NCBI RefSeq assembly: GCF_900102035.1 | Contig: NZ_LT629689.1 | Span: 124,001-188,000, forward strand | From: Pseudomonas extremaustralis | Lineage (GTDB): Bacteria > Pseudomonadota > Gammaproteobacteria > Pseudomonadales > Pseudomonadaceae | DNA length: 64,000 nt | Reading direction: 5' to 3' | Shown: piece after piece, positions 30,740 to 39,774 of the stretch | How positions within the stretch are numbered: position 1 is the first letter of the stretch | Layout: each line of letters opens with the position of its first letter | The notes under the pieces: generated by a model | Seen by the model: the letters and a program-made list of their open reading frames with translations, nothing else | Database searches by the model: none | Told to the model about the DNA's origin: nothing | Position numbers and translations under genes: made by a program

Positions 30740-31600
30740 ATGTCTGTCATATCGAAACAATCCGTGGCCGCGGCGGCCTCGACGAGCCTGTTTGTATTGC
30801 TGTGGAGCAGCGGGGCGATTTTCTCCAAGCTGGGCCTGGCCCATGCGTCGCCCTTCGCTTTTTTGCTGATCCGTTTTGCCATTGCCCTGGCTGGGTTGGT
30901 GATACTGGTACCGATCCTCAAGCTGAAACTGCCACGCCCCGGCAAGCCACTGTTATATGCGGCGACAACGGGGCTGGTGCTGTTGGGGGCGTACCAGATC
31001 TTCTATCTGCTGGCCCTGGACCTCAACGTCACACCGGGCGTGATGGCGACCATCATGGGCGTGCAGCCGATCCTGACCGTGGTGGTGATGGAACGCCAGC
31101 GCTCCTGGCGCCGGATGTTCGGCCTGGGCCTGGGGTTGGCGGGGTTGATCATGGTGGTGTACCAGGGCATCGGGCTGTCGGGGATGTCCCTGGCCGGGAT
31201 GCTCTTCGGCTTGCTGGCCCTGGCCAGCATGACCTTTGGTTCGATCATGCAAAAGCGCATCACCGATAACCCCTTGGGCACGCTGCCCGTGCAATACCTG
31301 GCGGGGCTGTTGTTGTGCGCGGTGTTCGTGCCGTTCCAGCCGTTCCACTTCGAACACAACGCCAGCTTCTACCTGCCGGTGCTATGGATGGGCCTGGTGG
31401 TGTCGCTGCTGGCGACGCTATTGCTGTACCGCCTGATCGCCCGGGGCAATCTGGTCAATGTCACTAGCCTGTTCTACCTGGTACCGGCGGTGACAGCCGT
31501 GATGGATTACCTGATCTTCGGCAACCGGCTCGCGTTGTTGAGCGTGCTGGGGATGGGGTTGATCATCATTGGCCTGATCTTTGTGTTCCGTAGAGGCTGA
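30740..31600 (+). CDS. EamA/DMT family exporter
   Basis: The 286-residue protein has ten predicted membrane helices arranged as two EamA repeats (about 10-135 and 150-285), the hallmark of drug/metabolite transporters, often amino-acid or metabolite exporters. Motifs include LLWSSGAIFSKLGL at the start, GVQPILTVVVMERQ at the end of repeat 1, and YLVPAVTAVMDYLIFGN in repeat 2. The substrate cannot be told from sequence. The ATG at 30740 is preceded by AGGTGGTAACC. A terminator hairpin follows directly. The unusually long upstream region may be a regulatory leader. Confidence 0.88.
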   Translation: MSVISKQSVAAAASTSLFVLLWSSGAIFSKLGLAHASPFAFLLIRFAIALAGLVILVPILKLKLPRPGKPLLYAATTGLVLLGAYQIFYLLALDLNVTPGVMATIMGVQPILTVVVMERQRSWRRMFGLGLGLAGLIMVVYQGIGLSGMSLAGMLFGLLALASMTFGSIMQKRITDNPLGTLPVQYLAGLLLCAVFVPFQPFHFEHNASFYLPVLWMGLVVSLLATLLLYRLIARGNLVNVTSLFYLVPAVTAVMDYLIFGNRLALLSVLGMGLIIIGLIFVFRRG

Positions 31601-31610
31601 CCACCGGACA

Positions 31611-31644
31611 CGCTGTAGGGGCAGGCATGCGCCTACAGCGTTTT
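31611..31644 (+). terminator. Rho-independent terminator after the DMT exporter
   Basis: CGCTGTAGG...CCTACAGCG forms a perfect 9-bp stem with a 12-base loop followed by TTTT, ten bases past the stop codon. Confidence 0.85.
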
Positions 31645-31910
31645 GGCCAATTGCAACGACAACCCACATGCCAGTCGCCCCAACGGGCGCGCCGATGGTG
31701 CTATAGGCAAACGGCTCGACCCAATCACGGACTGCAGGGCAAATCCCACCCCCCGCCTGCCCTGGCGGATTGGCGCATTGGCCGCAGATAAGCCCCATCA
31801 ATCCACGAAATGCACGAAAGTCCACAACCCGGCATGCTAAATGACTGCTTCTCCTGCCTTCGCTCACTGGCTAAGCTCTGGCTTCCAGATGCCCGTTCGA
31901 GGTTTTCCGC
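31645..31910. other. Intergenic region before aceK
   Basis: I see no gene or clear repeat in this stretch apart from the presumed aceK promoter. A short open frame on the plus strand (31810-32097) overlaps aceK in another frame and is a shadow. Confidence 0.5.
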
Positions 31911-33632
31911 ATGTCGCAACCCACGCCTGCCCTCGCTATCGCCCGTACCATCCTCGAAGGCTTCGACGATTACCGCGAGCACTTCCGCCAGATCACCGAT
32001 GGCGCCCGTGAGCGCTTTGAAAAGGCCCAGTGGCAACAAGGGCAGGCGGCTTCGGCGGCGCGTATCAACCTGTACGAAGAAAAAGTCAGTGAAGTGACTG
32101 CACGGCTGCGGGAGAACTTCGCTGAGGCTGTCTTGCTCGACATCGATGCCTGGCCCCTGGTGAAAAGCGCCTACATCGGCCTGATCGACCTGCGCTTTGA
32201 CGATGAGCTGTCCGAGACCTGGTACAACTCGATCTTCTGCGGTCTGTTCAGCCACGACCTGATCAGCGACGGCTGCATGTTCGTCCACACCACGCGACCA
32301 AGCCTGCGCCGGGCGAGGGCGGCGCAAACCCGGATCTACACGCCGGTCGGCAGGATTTCCGACATGCTGGGGCAGATTTTCGCCGACTACAGCTTCAGCG
32401 AGCCCTATGCGGATCTGTCGGCCGACCTGCGTCGCATCGAAGCGCAACTGCGCGAGAACCTGCCGGACTGGGTGTGCAAGGACCCGGACCTGAAGGTCGA
32501 GCTGTTTTCCTCGGTGCTCTACCGCAACAAGGGCGCTTACCTGGTCGGGCGTATCTATACCCACGACGAGCAGTGGCCCCTGGTCATCCCGCTGCTGCAC
32601 CGCGAAGGGCAGGGCATCCAGATCGATGCGTTGATTACCGACGAAGCCGATGTGTCGATCATTTTTTCCTTCACCCGCTCCTACTTCATGGTCGACGTGC
32701 CGGTGCCGGCGGAATTCATCGGTTTCCTCAAACGCATCCTGCCGGGCAAGCACATTGCCGAGCTGTACACCTCGATCGGCTTCTACAAGCACGGCAAGTC
32801 GGAGTTCTATCGCGCCCTGATCAACCACCTGGCCACCACTGACGATCAATTCATCATGGCCCCCGGTGTGCGCGGCATGGTCATGAGCGTGTTCACGCTG
32901 CCGGGCTTCAACACGGTGTTCAAGATCATCAAGGACCGCTTTTCGCCGTCGAAAAACGTCAACCGCGCCACGGTGATCGAGAAGTACCGCCTGGTCAAAA
33001 GCGTCGACCGCGTCGGGCGCATGGCTGATACCCAGGAGTTCGCCGATTTCCGCTTCCCGTTGAGCAAGTTCGAGCCCGAATGCCTGGCCGAATTGCTCGA
33101 TGTGGCCGCCGGCACCGTCGAAGTCGAAGGCGACACCGTGCTGATCCGCCACTGCTGGACCGAACGGCGCATGACCCCGCTCAATCTCTACCTCGAAAAC
33201 GCCAACCCCGCCCAGGTCCGCGAAGCCCTGGAAGACTATGGCCTGGCGATCAAGCAACTGGCGGCAGCGAACATCTTCCCCGGCGACATGCTGCTCAAAA
33301 ACTTCGGCGTCACCCGCCATGGCCGCGTCGTGTTCTACGACTACGACGAGATCTGCTACCTCACCGAAGCCAACTTCCGCCACATCCCCGCACCGCGCAC
33401 ACCGGAGGATGAAATGGCCTCCGAACCCTGGTATTCCATCGGCCCGCTGGATGTGTTCCCGGAAGAGTTCCCGCCGTTCCTGTTCGCCGACGCCGGCCAA
33501 CGCAAGCTGTTCAATGAACTGCATGGCGAGTTGTACAACGCCGACTACTGGAAAGGGCTGCAGGATGCGATTCGCGCCGGCAAGGTCATCGATGTGTTCC
33601 CGTACCGGCGCAAGGAGCGGTGTGGTGAATAA
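31911..33632 (+). CDS. aceK: Isocitrate dehydrogenase kinase/phosphatase
   Basis: AceK switches isocitrate dehydrogenase off by phosphorylation and on again by dephosphorylation, steering isocitrate into the glyoxylate shunt during growth on acetate or fatty acids. The 573-residue length is normal. Recognisable family segments are FSRSYFMV-like [16 protein letters not shown], the ATP-site region [31 protein letters not shown], and the catalytic [25 protein letters not shown] part. Translation starts at the ATG at 31911. In this organism it stands alone rather than in an aceBAK operon. Confidence 0.96.
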   Translation: MSQPTPALAIARTILEGFDDYREHFRQITDGARERFEKAQWQQGQAASAARINLYEEKVSEVTARLRENFAEAVLLDIDAWPLVKSAYIGLIDLRFDDELSETWYNSIFCGLFSHDLISDGCMFVHTTRPSLRRARAAQTRIYTPVGRISDMLGQIFADYSFSEPYADLSADLRRIEAQLRENLPDWVCKDPDLKVELFSSVLYRNKGAYLVGRIYTHDEQWPLVIPLLHREGQGIQIDALITDEADVSIIFSFTRSYFMVDVPVPAEFIGFLKRILPGKHIAELYTSIGFYKHGKSEFYRALINHLATTDDQFIMAPGVRGMVMSVFTLPGFNTVFKIIKDRFSPSKNVNRATVIEKYRLVKSVDRVGRMADTQEFADFRFPLSKFEPECLAELLDVAAGTVEVEGDTVLIRHCWTERRMTPLNLYLENANPAQVREALEDYGLAIKQLAAANIFPGDMLLKNFGVTRHGRVVFYDYDEICYLTEANFRHIPAPRTPEDEMASEPWYSIGPLDVFPEEFPPFLFADAGQRKLFNELHGELYNADYWKGLQDAIRAGKVIDVFPYRRKERCGE

Positions 33633-33731
33633 TGTTACAAAAAACGGTGTTGGGTGATGATTGGCATTTATTTTTGCGGTCTGTGACAATGCTTGGCTAA
33701 TCAAACGACAGCTCGGATGGTCGAGGTACTC

Positions 33732-34919
33732 ATGAAAATCGAATCAATTCGGCTAAAAAACTTCAAAGTTTTCCGTGACGTACATTTGAAAGATATTCCT
33801 CCCTTTCTAATCGTTGTAGGTGCCAACGGTGCGGGGAAAACTTCACTGTTCGACGTATTTGGATTTTTGCACGATTGTTTAAAAGGCAATGTCAGGCAGG
33901 CACTGGACAGCCGAGGGCGTTTTCGGGAGGTCTTAAGCAGGGAGAGCGACGGCGACACAATTCTTATAGAAATCCAGTACCGTATGCCAATTGCTGGCGT
34001 TAATCGTCTGGTTACATATTCTCTTGAAATTGGTGACAAAAATAATGTCCCTTATGTCAAGCGCGAAATTCTTCGTTATAAACGAGGTCGCTATGGCAGT
34101 CCTTATCGTTTTCTCGATTTCGAGAATGGGCAGGGATTTGCAATTACCAATGAAGAAGACTTTCAGCGTTCCGACGAAGAGCTAGATAGAGAATATCAAT
34201 CAGTTGCCTCGGATACCTTGGCGATTAAAGGACTTGGTCAGTTTGAAAAGTTTAAAGCTGCCAATGCTTTTAGGCAGTTGATCGAGCAATGGCATGTTTC
34301 TGATTTTCATATCAGTTCCGCCCGGGGAAGGAAAGAGCCGTCAGGCGATTCCGAGCATTTGTCTGAGTCGGGTGATAATTTGCCACTGGTTGCTCGATAT
34401 ATGTTCGAGCAACACCCCGAGCAATTCAAAAAAATACTCGAAACTATGTCGAGACGAGTGCCTGGCGTCAAAACCATCGAGCCTCTTTTGACTGCGGATG
34501 GTTATTTAACTCTGAGATTTCAAGACGGCGCGTTCAAAACGCCGTTTCTGGATCGTTATGTTTCTGATGGCACCATTAAAATGTTTGCTTATATGGTGTT
34601 GTTGCACGATCCAGCGCCTCACCCCTTGCTCTGTGTGGAAGATCCGGAAAATCAGCTCTACCCAACGTTGATGCAAGAGCTGGCAGAGGAGTTTCGGGGG
34701 TATGCATTGCGCGGAGGTCAAGTGTTGGTTTCGACCCACTCTCCAGACTTTTTAAATGCTGCCGAGTTGGATGAAGTCTGTTGGCTGGTCAAGAAAGAGG
34801 GCGGGACGGAGGTTCGTCGTGCCAAGGATGATCCGCAAATATGTGAGTATATGGCTGAAGGCGATCAGTTAGGTTACTTGTGGAAGCAAGGATTTTTTGA
34901 TGGGGCTGATCCTCAATGA
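33732..34919 (+). CDS. AAA_21-type ABC-like ATPase (OLD/RloA-like), partner of DUF4276 protein
   Basis: The 395-residue protein is an SMC/ABC-like ATPase of the AAA_21 group found in many phage-defence systems. Motifs: KNFKVF start typical of RecF/OLD ATPases, Walker A GANGAGKT at 30-37, signature-like VSDGT at 277-281, Walker B LLCVEDPEN with E303/D304, and the switch STHS at 334-337. There is no fused nuclease domain; that role is probably supplied by the next gene, whose ATG overlaps this stop (ATGA). Base composition is clearly lower in G+C than flanking aceK and hrpA, and codons ending in A or T are common, so recent acquisition is likely. Role in defence is inference. The ATG at 33732 follows GAGGT. 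Confidence 0.85.
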   Translation: MKIESIRLKNFKVFRDVHLKDIPPFLIVVGANGAGKTSLFDVFGFLHDCLKGNVRQALDSRGRFREVLSRESDGDTILIEIQYRMPIAGVNRLVTYSLEIGDKNNVPYVKREILRYKRGRYGSPYRFLDFENGQGFAITNEEDFQRSDEELDREYQSVASDTLAIKGLGQFEKFKAANAFRQLIEQWHVSDFHISSARGRKEPSGDSEHLSESGDNLPLVARYMFEQHPEQFKKILETMSRRVPGVKTIEPLLTADGYLTLRFQDGAFKTPFLDRYVSDGTIKMFAYMVLLHDPAPHPLLCVEDPENQLYPTLMQELAEEFRGYALRGGQVLVSTHSPDFLNAAELDEVCWLVKKEGGTEVRRAKDDPQICEYMAEGDQLGYLWKQGFFDGADPQ

Positions 34920-35494
34920 GAAAAGAGTTGGTTTTTCTATTGGAAGAGCGCTCCGCAAAGGTCATGTTGGAAACTTTTCTACCAAGAATGCTTGATGAGC
35001 GTATAGAGTTTAGGTTGATTGCATTTGAGGGGAAGCAAGATCTTGAGAAACGTATGGTTATGCGTATCAAAGGGTATATAAATAACGATGCGCGGTTTAT
35101 CGTTGTGCGTGATCAAGACAGTGATCCAAATTGCGTTGCGTTGAAAGCCAGGTTGATTGATAAATGCAAGGCTTCCGGGCGAGCGGCTGTCAGCTTGGTT
35201 CGAATCGCTTGTCGTGAGCTGGAAACTTTTTATCTTGCAGATCTTAACGCAGTTGAAAAGGCATTGTGTATGAAAGGCCTGGTTGCTAAGCAGCAAGGTG
35301 CAAAATTTCGCAATCCAGACTATCTAGTGTCGCCTAGCCATGAATTGAAAATTCTAACTAAGCAAAAATACGAGAAGATTGCTGGTTCTCGAGAGATAGG
35401 GCGTTATCTGGAGGTTGATAATGTTCGCTCTGATAGCTTCCGTAATTTAGTGCAGGGTATCAAACGTTTTGAGAGGGAGTTGCTAATGCTTTAA
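34916..35494 (+). CDS. DUF4276 family protein, probable Toprim-like nuclease partner
   Basis: The 192-residue protein fits DUF4276: first strand ending in acidic residues (LVFLLEE, E10/E11), a RDQDSD motif (D66, D68, D70) after FIVV, and the conserved RELETFYLAD segment (100-109). This E...DxD layout is that of Toprim domains, which cut or relax DNA with Mg2+ in OLD nucleases, Gabija GajA, RecR and topoisomerases. Coupled translation with the upstream AAA_21 ATPase suggests the two act as one complex, like an OLD protein split into two chains. Low G+C like its partner. Nuclease activity and phage defence are inferred from fold and context, not shown by the sequence alone. Confidence 0.8.
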   Translation: MRKELVFLLEERSAKVMLETFLPRMLDERIEFRLIAFEGKQDLEKRMVMRIKGYINNDARFIVVRDQDSDPNCVALKARLIDKCKASGRAAVSLVRIACRELETFYLADLNAVEKALCMKGLVAKQQGAKFRNPDYLVSPSHELKILTKQKYEKIAGSREIGRYLEVDNVRSDSFRNLVQGIKRFERELLML

Positions 35495-35577
35495 ACCAAG
35501 CATCAGCCATTACGACACCGCGTGTTTGATAACCTTTGATTTGTTTCACCACCCTAAATAAGACCTATACGTACCTG

Positions 35578-38500
35578 ATGACTGACCAAGCGCCCGCTAT
35601 CGACCAACTGCTGAAAAACCTCGATCACGCCATGCTCGCCGACCGCAACCGCTTGCGGCGGCAGTTGCTCGAGCTGCGCAAGAAGCCCGATGAGCAGAAG
35701 CTGGCGCAGTGGGTCGCACGTATGCAGGCGTCCTGCGCCCAGGTCACGGCGCGGCGTGCCAGCCTGCCGGTGATCCGCTACGACGACAGCCTGCCGATCG
35801 CCGCCAAGCGCGACGAAATCAAGGCGGCGCTGCTCAAGCATCAGGTGCTGATCATTGCCGGCGAAACCGGCTCGGGCAAGACCACCCAACTGCCGAAAAT
35901 CTGCCTGGAAATCGGTCGCGGCCAACACGGCCTGATCGGCCACACCCAGCCGCGCCGGATCGCCGCGCGCAGCGTCGCCAGCCGGGTCGCCGAAGAACTG
36001 GCCACGCCGCTCGGCGCGCTGGTCGGCTATCAGGTGCGCTTCGAAGACCAGAGTGATTCGAACACCCTGATCAAACTGATGACCGACGGCATCCTGCTGG
36101 CGGAAACCCAGAACGACCGTTACCTGGAACGCTACGACACGATCATCGTCGACGAAGCCCACGAACGCAGCCTGAACATTGACTTCCTGCTCGGCTACCT
36201 GAAAACCCTGCTGCCGCGTCGCCCGGACCTGAAGGTGATCATCACCTCGGCGACCATCGACCTGGAGCGTTTCTCCAAGCACTTCGACGATGCGCCGATC
36301 GTCGAGGTCTCTGGCCGCACGTTCCCGGTGGACACTTGGTATCGCCCATTGACCCTGGAACAGGACGAGGAGGGCAACCGCGTCGAAGACGACTTGACCG
36401 TCGATCAGGCGATCCTCGCCACCCTCGATGAAATCGCCGCCTACGAGCGCAGCGAGCGCCGCAGCCCTGGCGACGTGCTGGTGTTTCTGCCCGGCGAGCG
36501 CGAGATACGCGACGCCGCCGACATGCTGCGCAAGGCCCAGCTCAAGCACACCGAAATCCTGCCGTTGTACGCGCGCCTGTCGCCGGCCGAGCAGCAGCGT
36601 ATTTTCCAGTCCCACCCCGGTCGGCGCGTGGTACTGGCGACCAACGTCGCGGAAACCTCGCTGACCGTACCGGGCATCCGCTATGTGATCGACAGCGGCA
36701 CCGCACGCATCAGCCGCTACAGCTACCGCGCCAAGGTGCAGCGCCTGCCTATCGAGGCGATTTCCCAGGCCAGCGCCAACCAGCGTAAGGGCCGCTGTGG
36801 CCGGGTCGAGCCGGGGATTTGCATCCGCCTGTACAGCGAAGAAGATTTTATCGGCCGCCCGGAATTCACCGATCCGGAGATCCTGCGCACCAACCTGGCG
36901 GCGGTGATCCTGCAGATGCTGCACCTGCGCCTGGGGGAAATCACCGACTTCCCGTTTATCGAGCCGCCGGATGGCAAGGCCATCAGCGACGGTTTCAACC
37001 TGCTGCAAGAACTCTCGGCGGTGGATCGCAACAGTCAGCTCACGCCGCTGGGCCGCCAATTGGCGCGCCTGCCCGTGGACCCGCGCATGGGCCGCATGTT
37101 GCTGGAAGCGGCCAAGCTGGGCAGCTTGCAGGAAGTGCTGATCGTGGCCAGCGCCATGTCGATCCAGGACCCGCGTGAGCGCCCGCCGGAACGCCAACAG
37201 GCCGCCGATCAGGCCCATGCACAGTGGAAAGATCCGGATTCGGACTTCGCCGGCCTGGTCAACCTGTGGCGCGGCTTTGAAGAGCAGCGCCAGGCGCTGA
37301 CCGCCAGCCCGCTGCGCAACTGGTGTCGCAAGAACTTCCTCAACTACCTGCGCCTGCGCGAGTGGCGCGATTCCCATCGCCAGTTGAGCCTGATTTGCCG
37401 CGACATGCAGCTGACCGTCAACAAAGAACCGGCGGACTTCCCGAAACTGCACAAGGCGGTACTCTCCGGCCTGCTCAGCCAGATCGGGCAGAAAACCGAA
37501 GACGGCGATTACCTCGGTGCGCGTCAGCGACGTTTCTGGATTCACCCCTCGTCAGGCATCGGCAAGAAACGCCCGCAATGGCTGATGACCGCCGAACTGG
37601 TGGAAACCACCAAGCTGTATGCGCGCATGGTGGCCAAGATCGATGCCGATTGGATCGAGCCCCTGGCCGGGCACCTGATCAAGAAGAACCACTTCGAACC
37701 CCATTGGGAGAAGAAGCGCGGCCAAGTCGTGGCCTTTGAGCAGATCACCCTGTTCGGGCTGATCGTGGTCGGGCGCCGGCCAGTGCATTACGGGCCGATC
37801 GATCCGGTGGTGTCGCGCGAGTTGTTTATCCGCGAGGGCCTGGTGCGCGGCGAGATCCAGTCGCGGGCCAAGTGCCTGACGGCCAATCAGCAATTGCTGG
37901 AACAGCTCGACGAACTGGAGGCCAAGGCCCGTCGGCGCGACATCCTCGCCGACGAGGAAACCCTCTATGCCTTCTACGATGCGCGGCTGCCGGCGGAGAT
38001 CCACCAGACCGCCACGTTCGACAGCTGGTACAAGGTCAACAGCCAGAAAGACCCGCAACTGTTGATCATGCGCGAGGAAGACGTGCTGGCCCGCGATGCC
38101 AGTGAAGTCACCGCCGCGCATTACCCCGACACCCTGCACCTGGGCGACCTGGCGCTGGCCTTGAGTTACCACTTCGAGCCCAACCATCCGCGCGACGGCG
38201 TGACCCTGCGCGTGCCGGCACCGCTGTTGCCGGCCTTGCCGCCGGAGCGCCTGGAGTGGCTGGTGCCGGGGGTGATCGAAGCCAAGTGCATCGCCCTGGT
38301 GCGCAACTTGCCCAAGGCGCTGCGCAAGAACTTCGTGCCGGTGCCGGATTTCGTCAAGGCGGCGTTGCAGCGCATCGAGTTCGGCCAGGGCTCGTTGCCC
38401 CAGGCCTTGGGGCGCGAATTGCTGCGCATGACCGGTGCGCGGGTCAGCGATGAAGCCTGGGCCGAAGCGGCACAGCAGGTGGACAGCCACCTGCGGATGA

Positions 38501-39489
38501 ACCTGGAAGTGGTCGACGCCCAAGGCAAGTTCCTTGGCGAAGGCCGCGACCTGGCGGAACTGACCGCACGCTTTGCCGAAGCCAGCCAAGCCGCGTTGGC
38601 CGTGCCACAAACCGCGAAAAGCCAGCAGCCGGTGGAAGCCAAGGTCTTCGCCGCGGTGGCCGAGAAAACCCAGCAGAACATTGCCGGCCTGTCGATGACG
38701 GTGTATCCGGCGCTGGTGGAAGAAAACGGCACCGTCAAGGAAGGGCGTTTCTCCACCGCCGCCGAGGCCGAGTTCCAGCACCGTCGCGCCTTACAGCGCC
38801 TGCTGATGCAGCAGTTGGCGGAACCGGCGAAATTCCTGCGCGGCAAATTGCCCGGCCTGACCGAGTTGGGGCTGATGTACCGCGAACTGGGGCGTATCGA
38901 CGCGCTGGTGGAAGACATCTTGCTGGCCAGCCTGGACACCTGCGTGCTTGAAGGCGAAGCCAGCCTGCCCCGCGACGGCGCGGGTCTGGCCGCCTTGGCC
39001 GAGCGCAAGCGCGGCAGCTGGACCGAGCACGCCGAACGCCTGGCGCGCCTGACCCTGGAGGTGCTGAAGCTCTGGCATGGCCTGCAAAAACGCTTCAAAG
39101 GCAAGATCGACCTGGCCCAGGCCGTGGCCCTGAACGACATCAAGCAGCAGTTGAGCAACCTGGTCTATCCCGGTTTTGTGCGGGAAACCCCGGCGCAATG
39201 GCTCAAGGAACTGCCGCGCTTCCTCAAGGCCATCGAACTGCGCCTGGAGAAATTGCCGAGCCAGGTGCAAAAGGATCGCGTATGGAGCGGCGAGTTGGGC
39301 GGGCTGTGGGCGCAATACCAGAATCGCTTGAACAAGCATGCCCAGGAAGGCAAGCGCGATCCGCAACTGGCGCTCTATCGCTGGTGGTTGGAGGAATATC
39401 GGGTGTCGTTGTTTGCCCAGCAGTTGGGGACCAAGGTGCCGATTTCCGATAAGCGCCTGAGCAAGCAATGGAGCTTGGTGGAGGCGTGA
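35578..39489 (+). CDS. hrpA: ATP-dependent RNA helicase HrpA
   Basis: HrpA is a DEAH-box 3'-5' RNA helicase; in E. coli it processes fimbrial mRNA and rescues stalled ribosomes. The 1303-residue protein has Walker A GETGSGKT at 95-102, DEAH at 192-195, SAT (TSATIDLERF), the motif QRKGRCGR, then winged-helix, ratchet and OB domains and the long C-terminal HrpA extension. The length matches full-length HrpA. I chose the ATG at 35578 (MTDQAPAIDQLL), the last bases before which are AT-rich without a strong ribosome binding site. Confidence 0.95.
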   Translation: MTDQAPAIDQLLKNLDHAMLADRNRLRRQLLELRKKPDEQKLAQWVARMQASCAQVTARRASLPVIRYDDSLPIAAKRDEIKAALLKHQVLIIAGETGSGKTTQLPKICLEIGRGQHGLIGHTQPRRIAARSVASRVAEELATPLGALVGYQVRFEDQSDSNTLIKLMTDGILLAETQNDRYLERYDTIIVDEAHERSLNIDFLLGYLKTLLPRRPDLKVIITSATIDLERFSKHFDDAPIVEVSGRTFPVDTWYRPLTLEQDEEGNRVEDDLTVDQAILATLDEIAAYERSERRSPGDVLVFLPGEREIRDAADMLRKAQLKHTEILPLYARLSPAEQQRIFQSHPGRRVVLATNVAETSLTVPGIRYVIDSGTARISRYSYRAKVQRLPIEAISQASANQRKGRCGRVEPGICIRLYSEEDFIGRPEFTDPEILRTNLAAVILQMLHLRLGEITDFPFIEPPDGKAISDGFNLLQELSAVDRNSQLTPLGRQLARLPVDPRMGRMLLEAAKLGSLQEVLIVASAMSIQDPRERPPERQQAADQAHAQWKDPDSDFAGLVNLWRGFEEQRQALTASPLRNWCRKNFLNYLRLREWRDSHRQLSLICRDMQLTVNKEPADFPKLHKAVLSGLLSQIGQKTEDGDYLGARQRRFWIHPSSGIGKKRPQWLMTAELVETTKLYARMVAKIDADWIEPLAGHLIKKNHFEPHWEKKRGQVVAFEQITLFGLIVVGRRPVHYGPIDPVVSRELFIREGLVRGEIQSRAKCLTANQQLLEQLDELEAKARRRDILADEETLYAFYDARLPAEIHQTATFDSWYKVNSQKDPQLLIMREEDVLARDASEVTAAHYPDTLHLGDLALALSYHFEPNHPRDGVTLRVPAPLLPALPPERLEWLVPGVIEAKCIALVRNLPKALRKNFVPVPDFVKAALQRIEFGQGSLPQALGRELLRMTGARVSDEAWAEAAQQVDSHLRMNLEVVDAQGKFLGEGRDLAELTARFAEASQAALAVPQTAKSQQPVEAKVFAAVAEKTQQNIAGLSMTVYPALVEENGTVKEGRFSTAAEAEFQHRRALQRLLMQQLAEPAKFLRGKLPGLTELGLMYRELGRIDALVEDILLASLDTCVLEGEASLPRDGAGLAALAERKRGSWTEHAERLARLTLEVLKLWHGLQKRFKGKIDLAQAVALNDIKQQLSNLVYPGFVRETPAQWLKELPRFLKAIELRLEKLPSQVQKDRVWSGELGGLWAQYQNRLNKHAQEGKRDPQLALYRWWLEEYRVSLFAQQLGTKVPISDKRLSKQWSLVEA

Positions 39490-39723
39490 CGGTCCAGGGG
39501 GTGTGGTTGTGGCTTGTGGTCACAACCATAACCACTCTGCTCCGCACTCTTGGCCTAAAAAGGGACACTTATCCGGCATATGGCGCCAAATCCCAGGGTT
39601 TGTGGCAAACTTCGCGGTCATAAATACCGGGATCGTCGTGAGAGGCTGGTGAGCAGCCGCGGCGCAATGGAATAAAGCGATGCCAGTTTGGTGCCCGCGG
39701 AGCGGAATCGGACTAGTTAAAGT
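39490..39723. other. Intergenic region between hrpA and the FabH-like gene
   Basis: No gene seen. An imperfect hairpin (GTGGTTGTG...CACAACCATAACCAC) lies just after hrpA without a T tract. The right part probably holds the promoter of the FabH-like gene together with the operator-like palindrome at 39724-39741. Confidence 0.5.
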
Positions 39724-39741
39724 TTGGTACGACGGTACCAA
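39724..39741. promoter_or_regulatory. Operator-like palindrome upstream of the FabH-like gene
   Basis: TTGGTAC-GACG-GTACCAA is a perfect 7-bp inverted repeat with a 4-base spacer, 33 bases before the GTG start. Placement and symmetry are those of an operator for a dimeric repressor, for example of the TetR type that senses acyl-CoA, but no consensus I know matches it exactly. Confidence 0.55.
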
Positions 39742-39774
39742 TATCTTCTGCCTGACAGATTTAGAGGAACGACC

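Noticed and set aside
31725..33704. 659-codon frame antisense to aceK
   Set aside because: Shadow of aceK; no start signal or domain.
35554..37545. 663-codon open frame antisense to hrpA
   Set aside because: Composition is that of a shadow frame and hrpA has full family motifs on the other strand.
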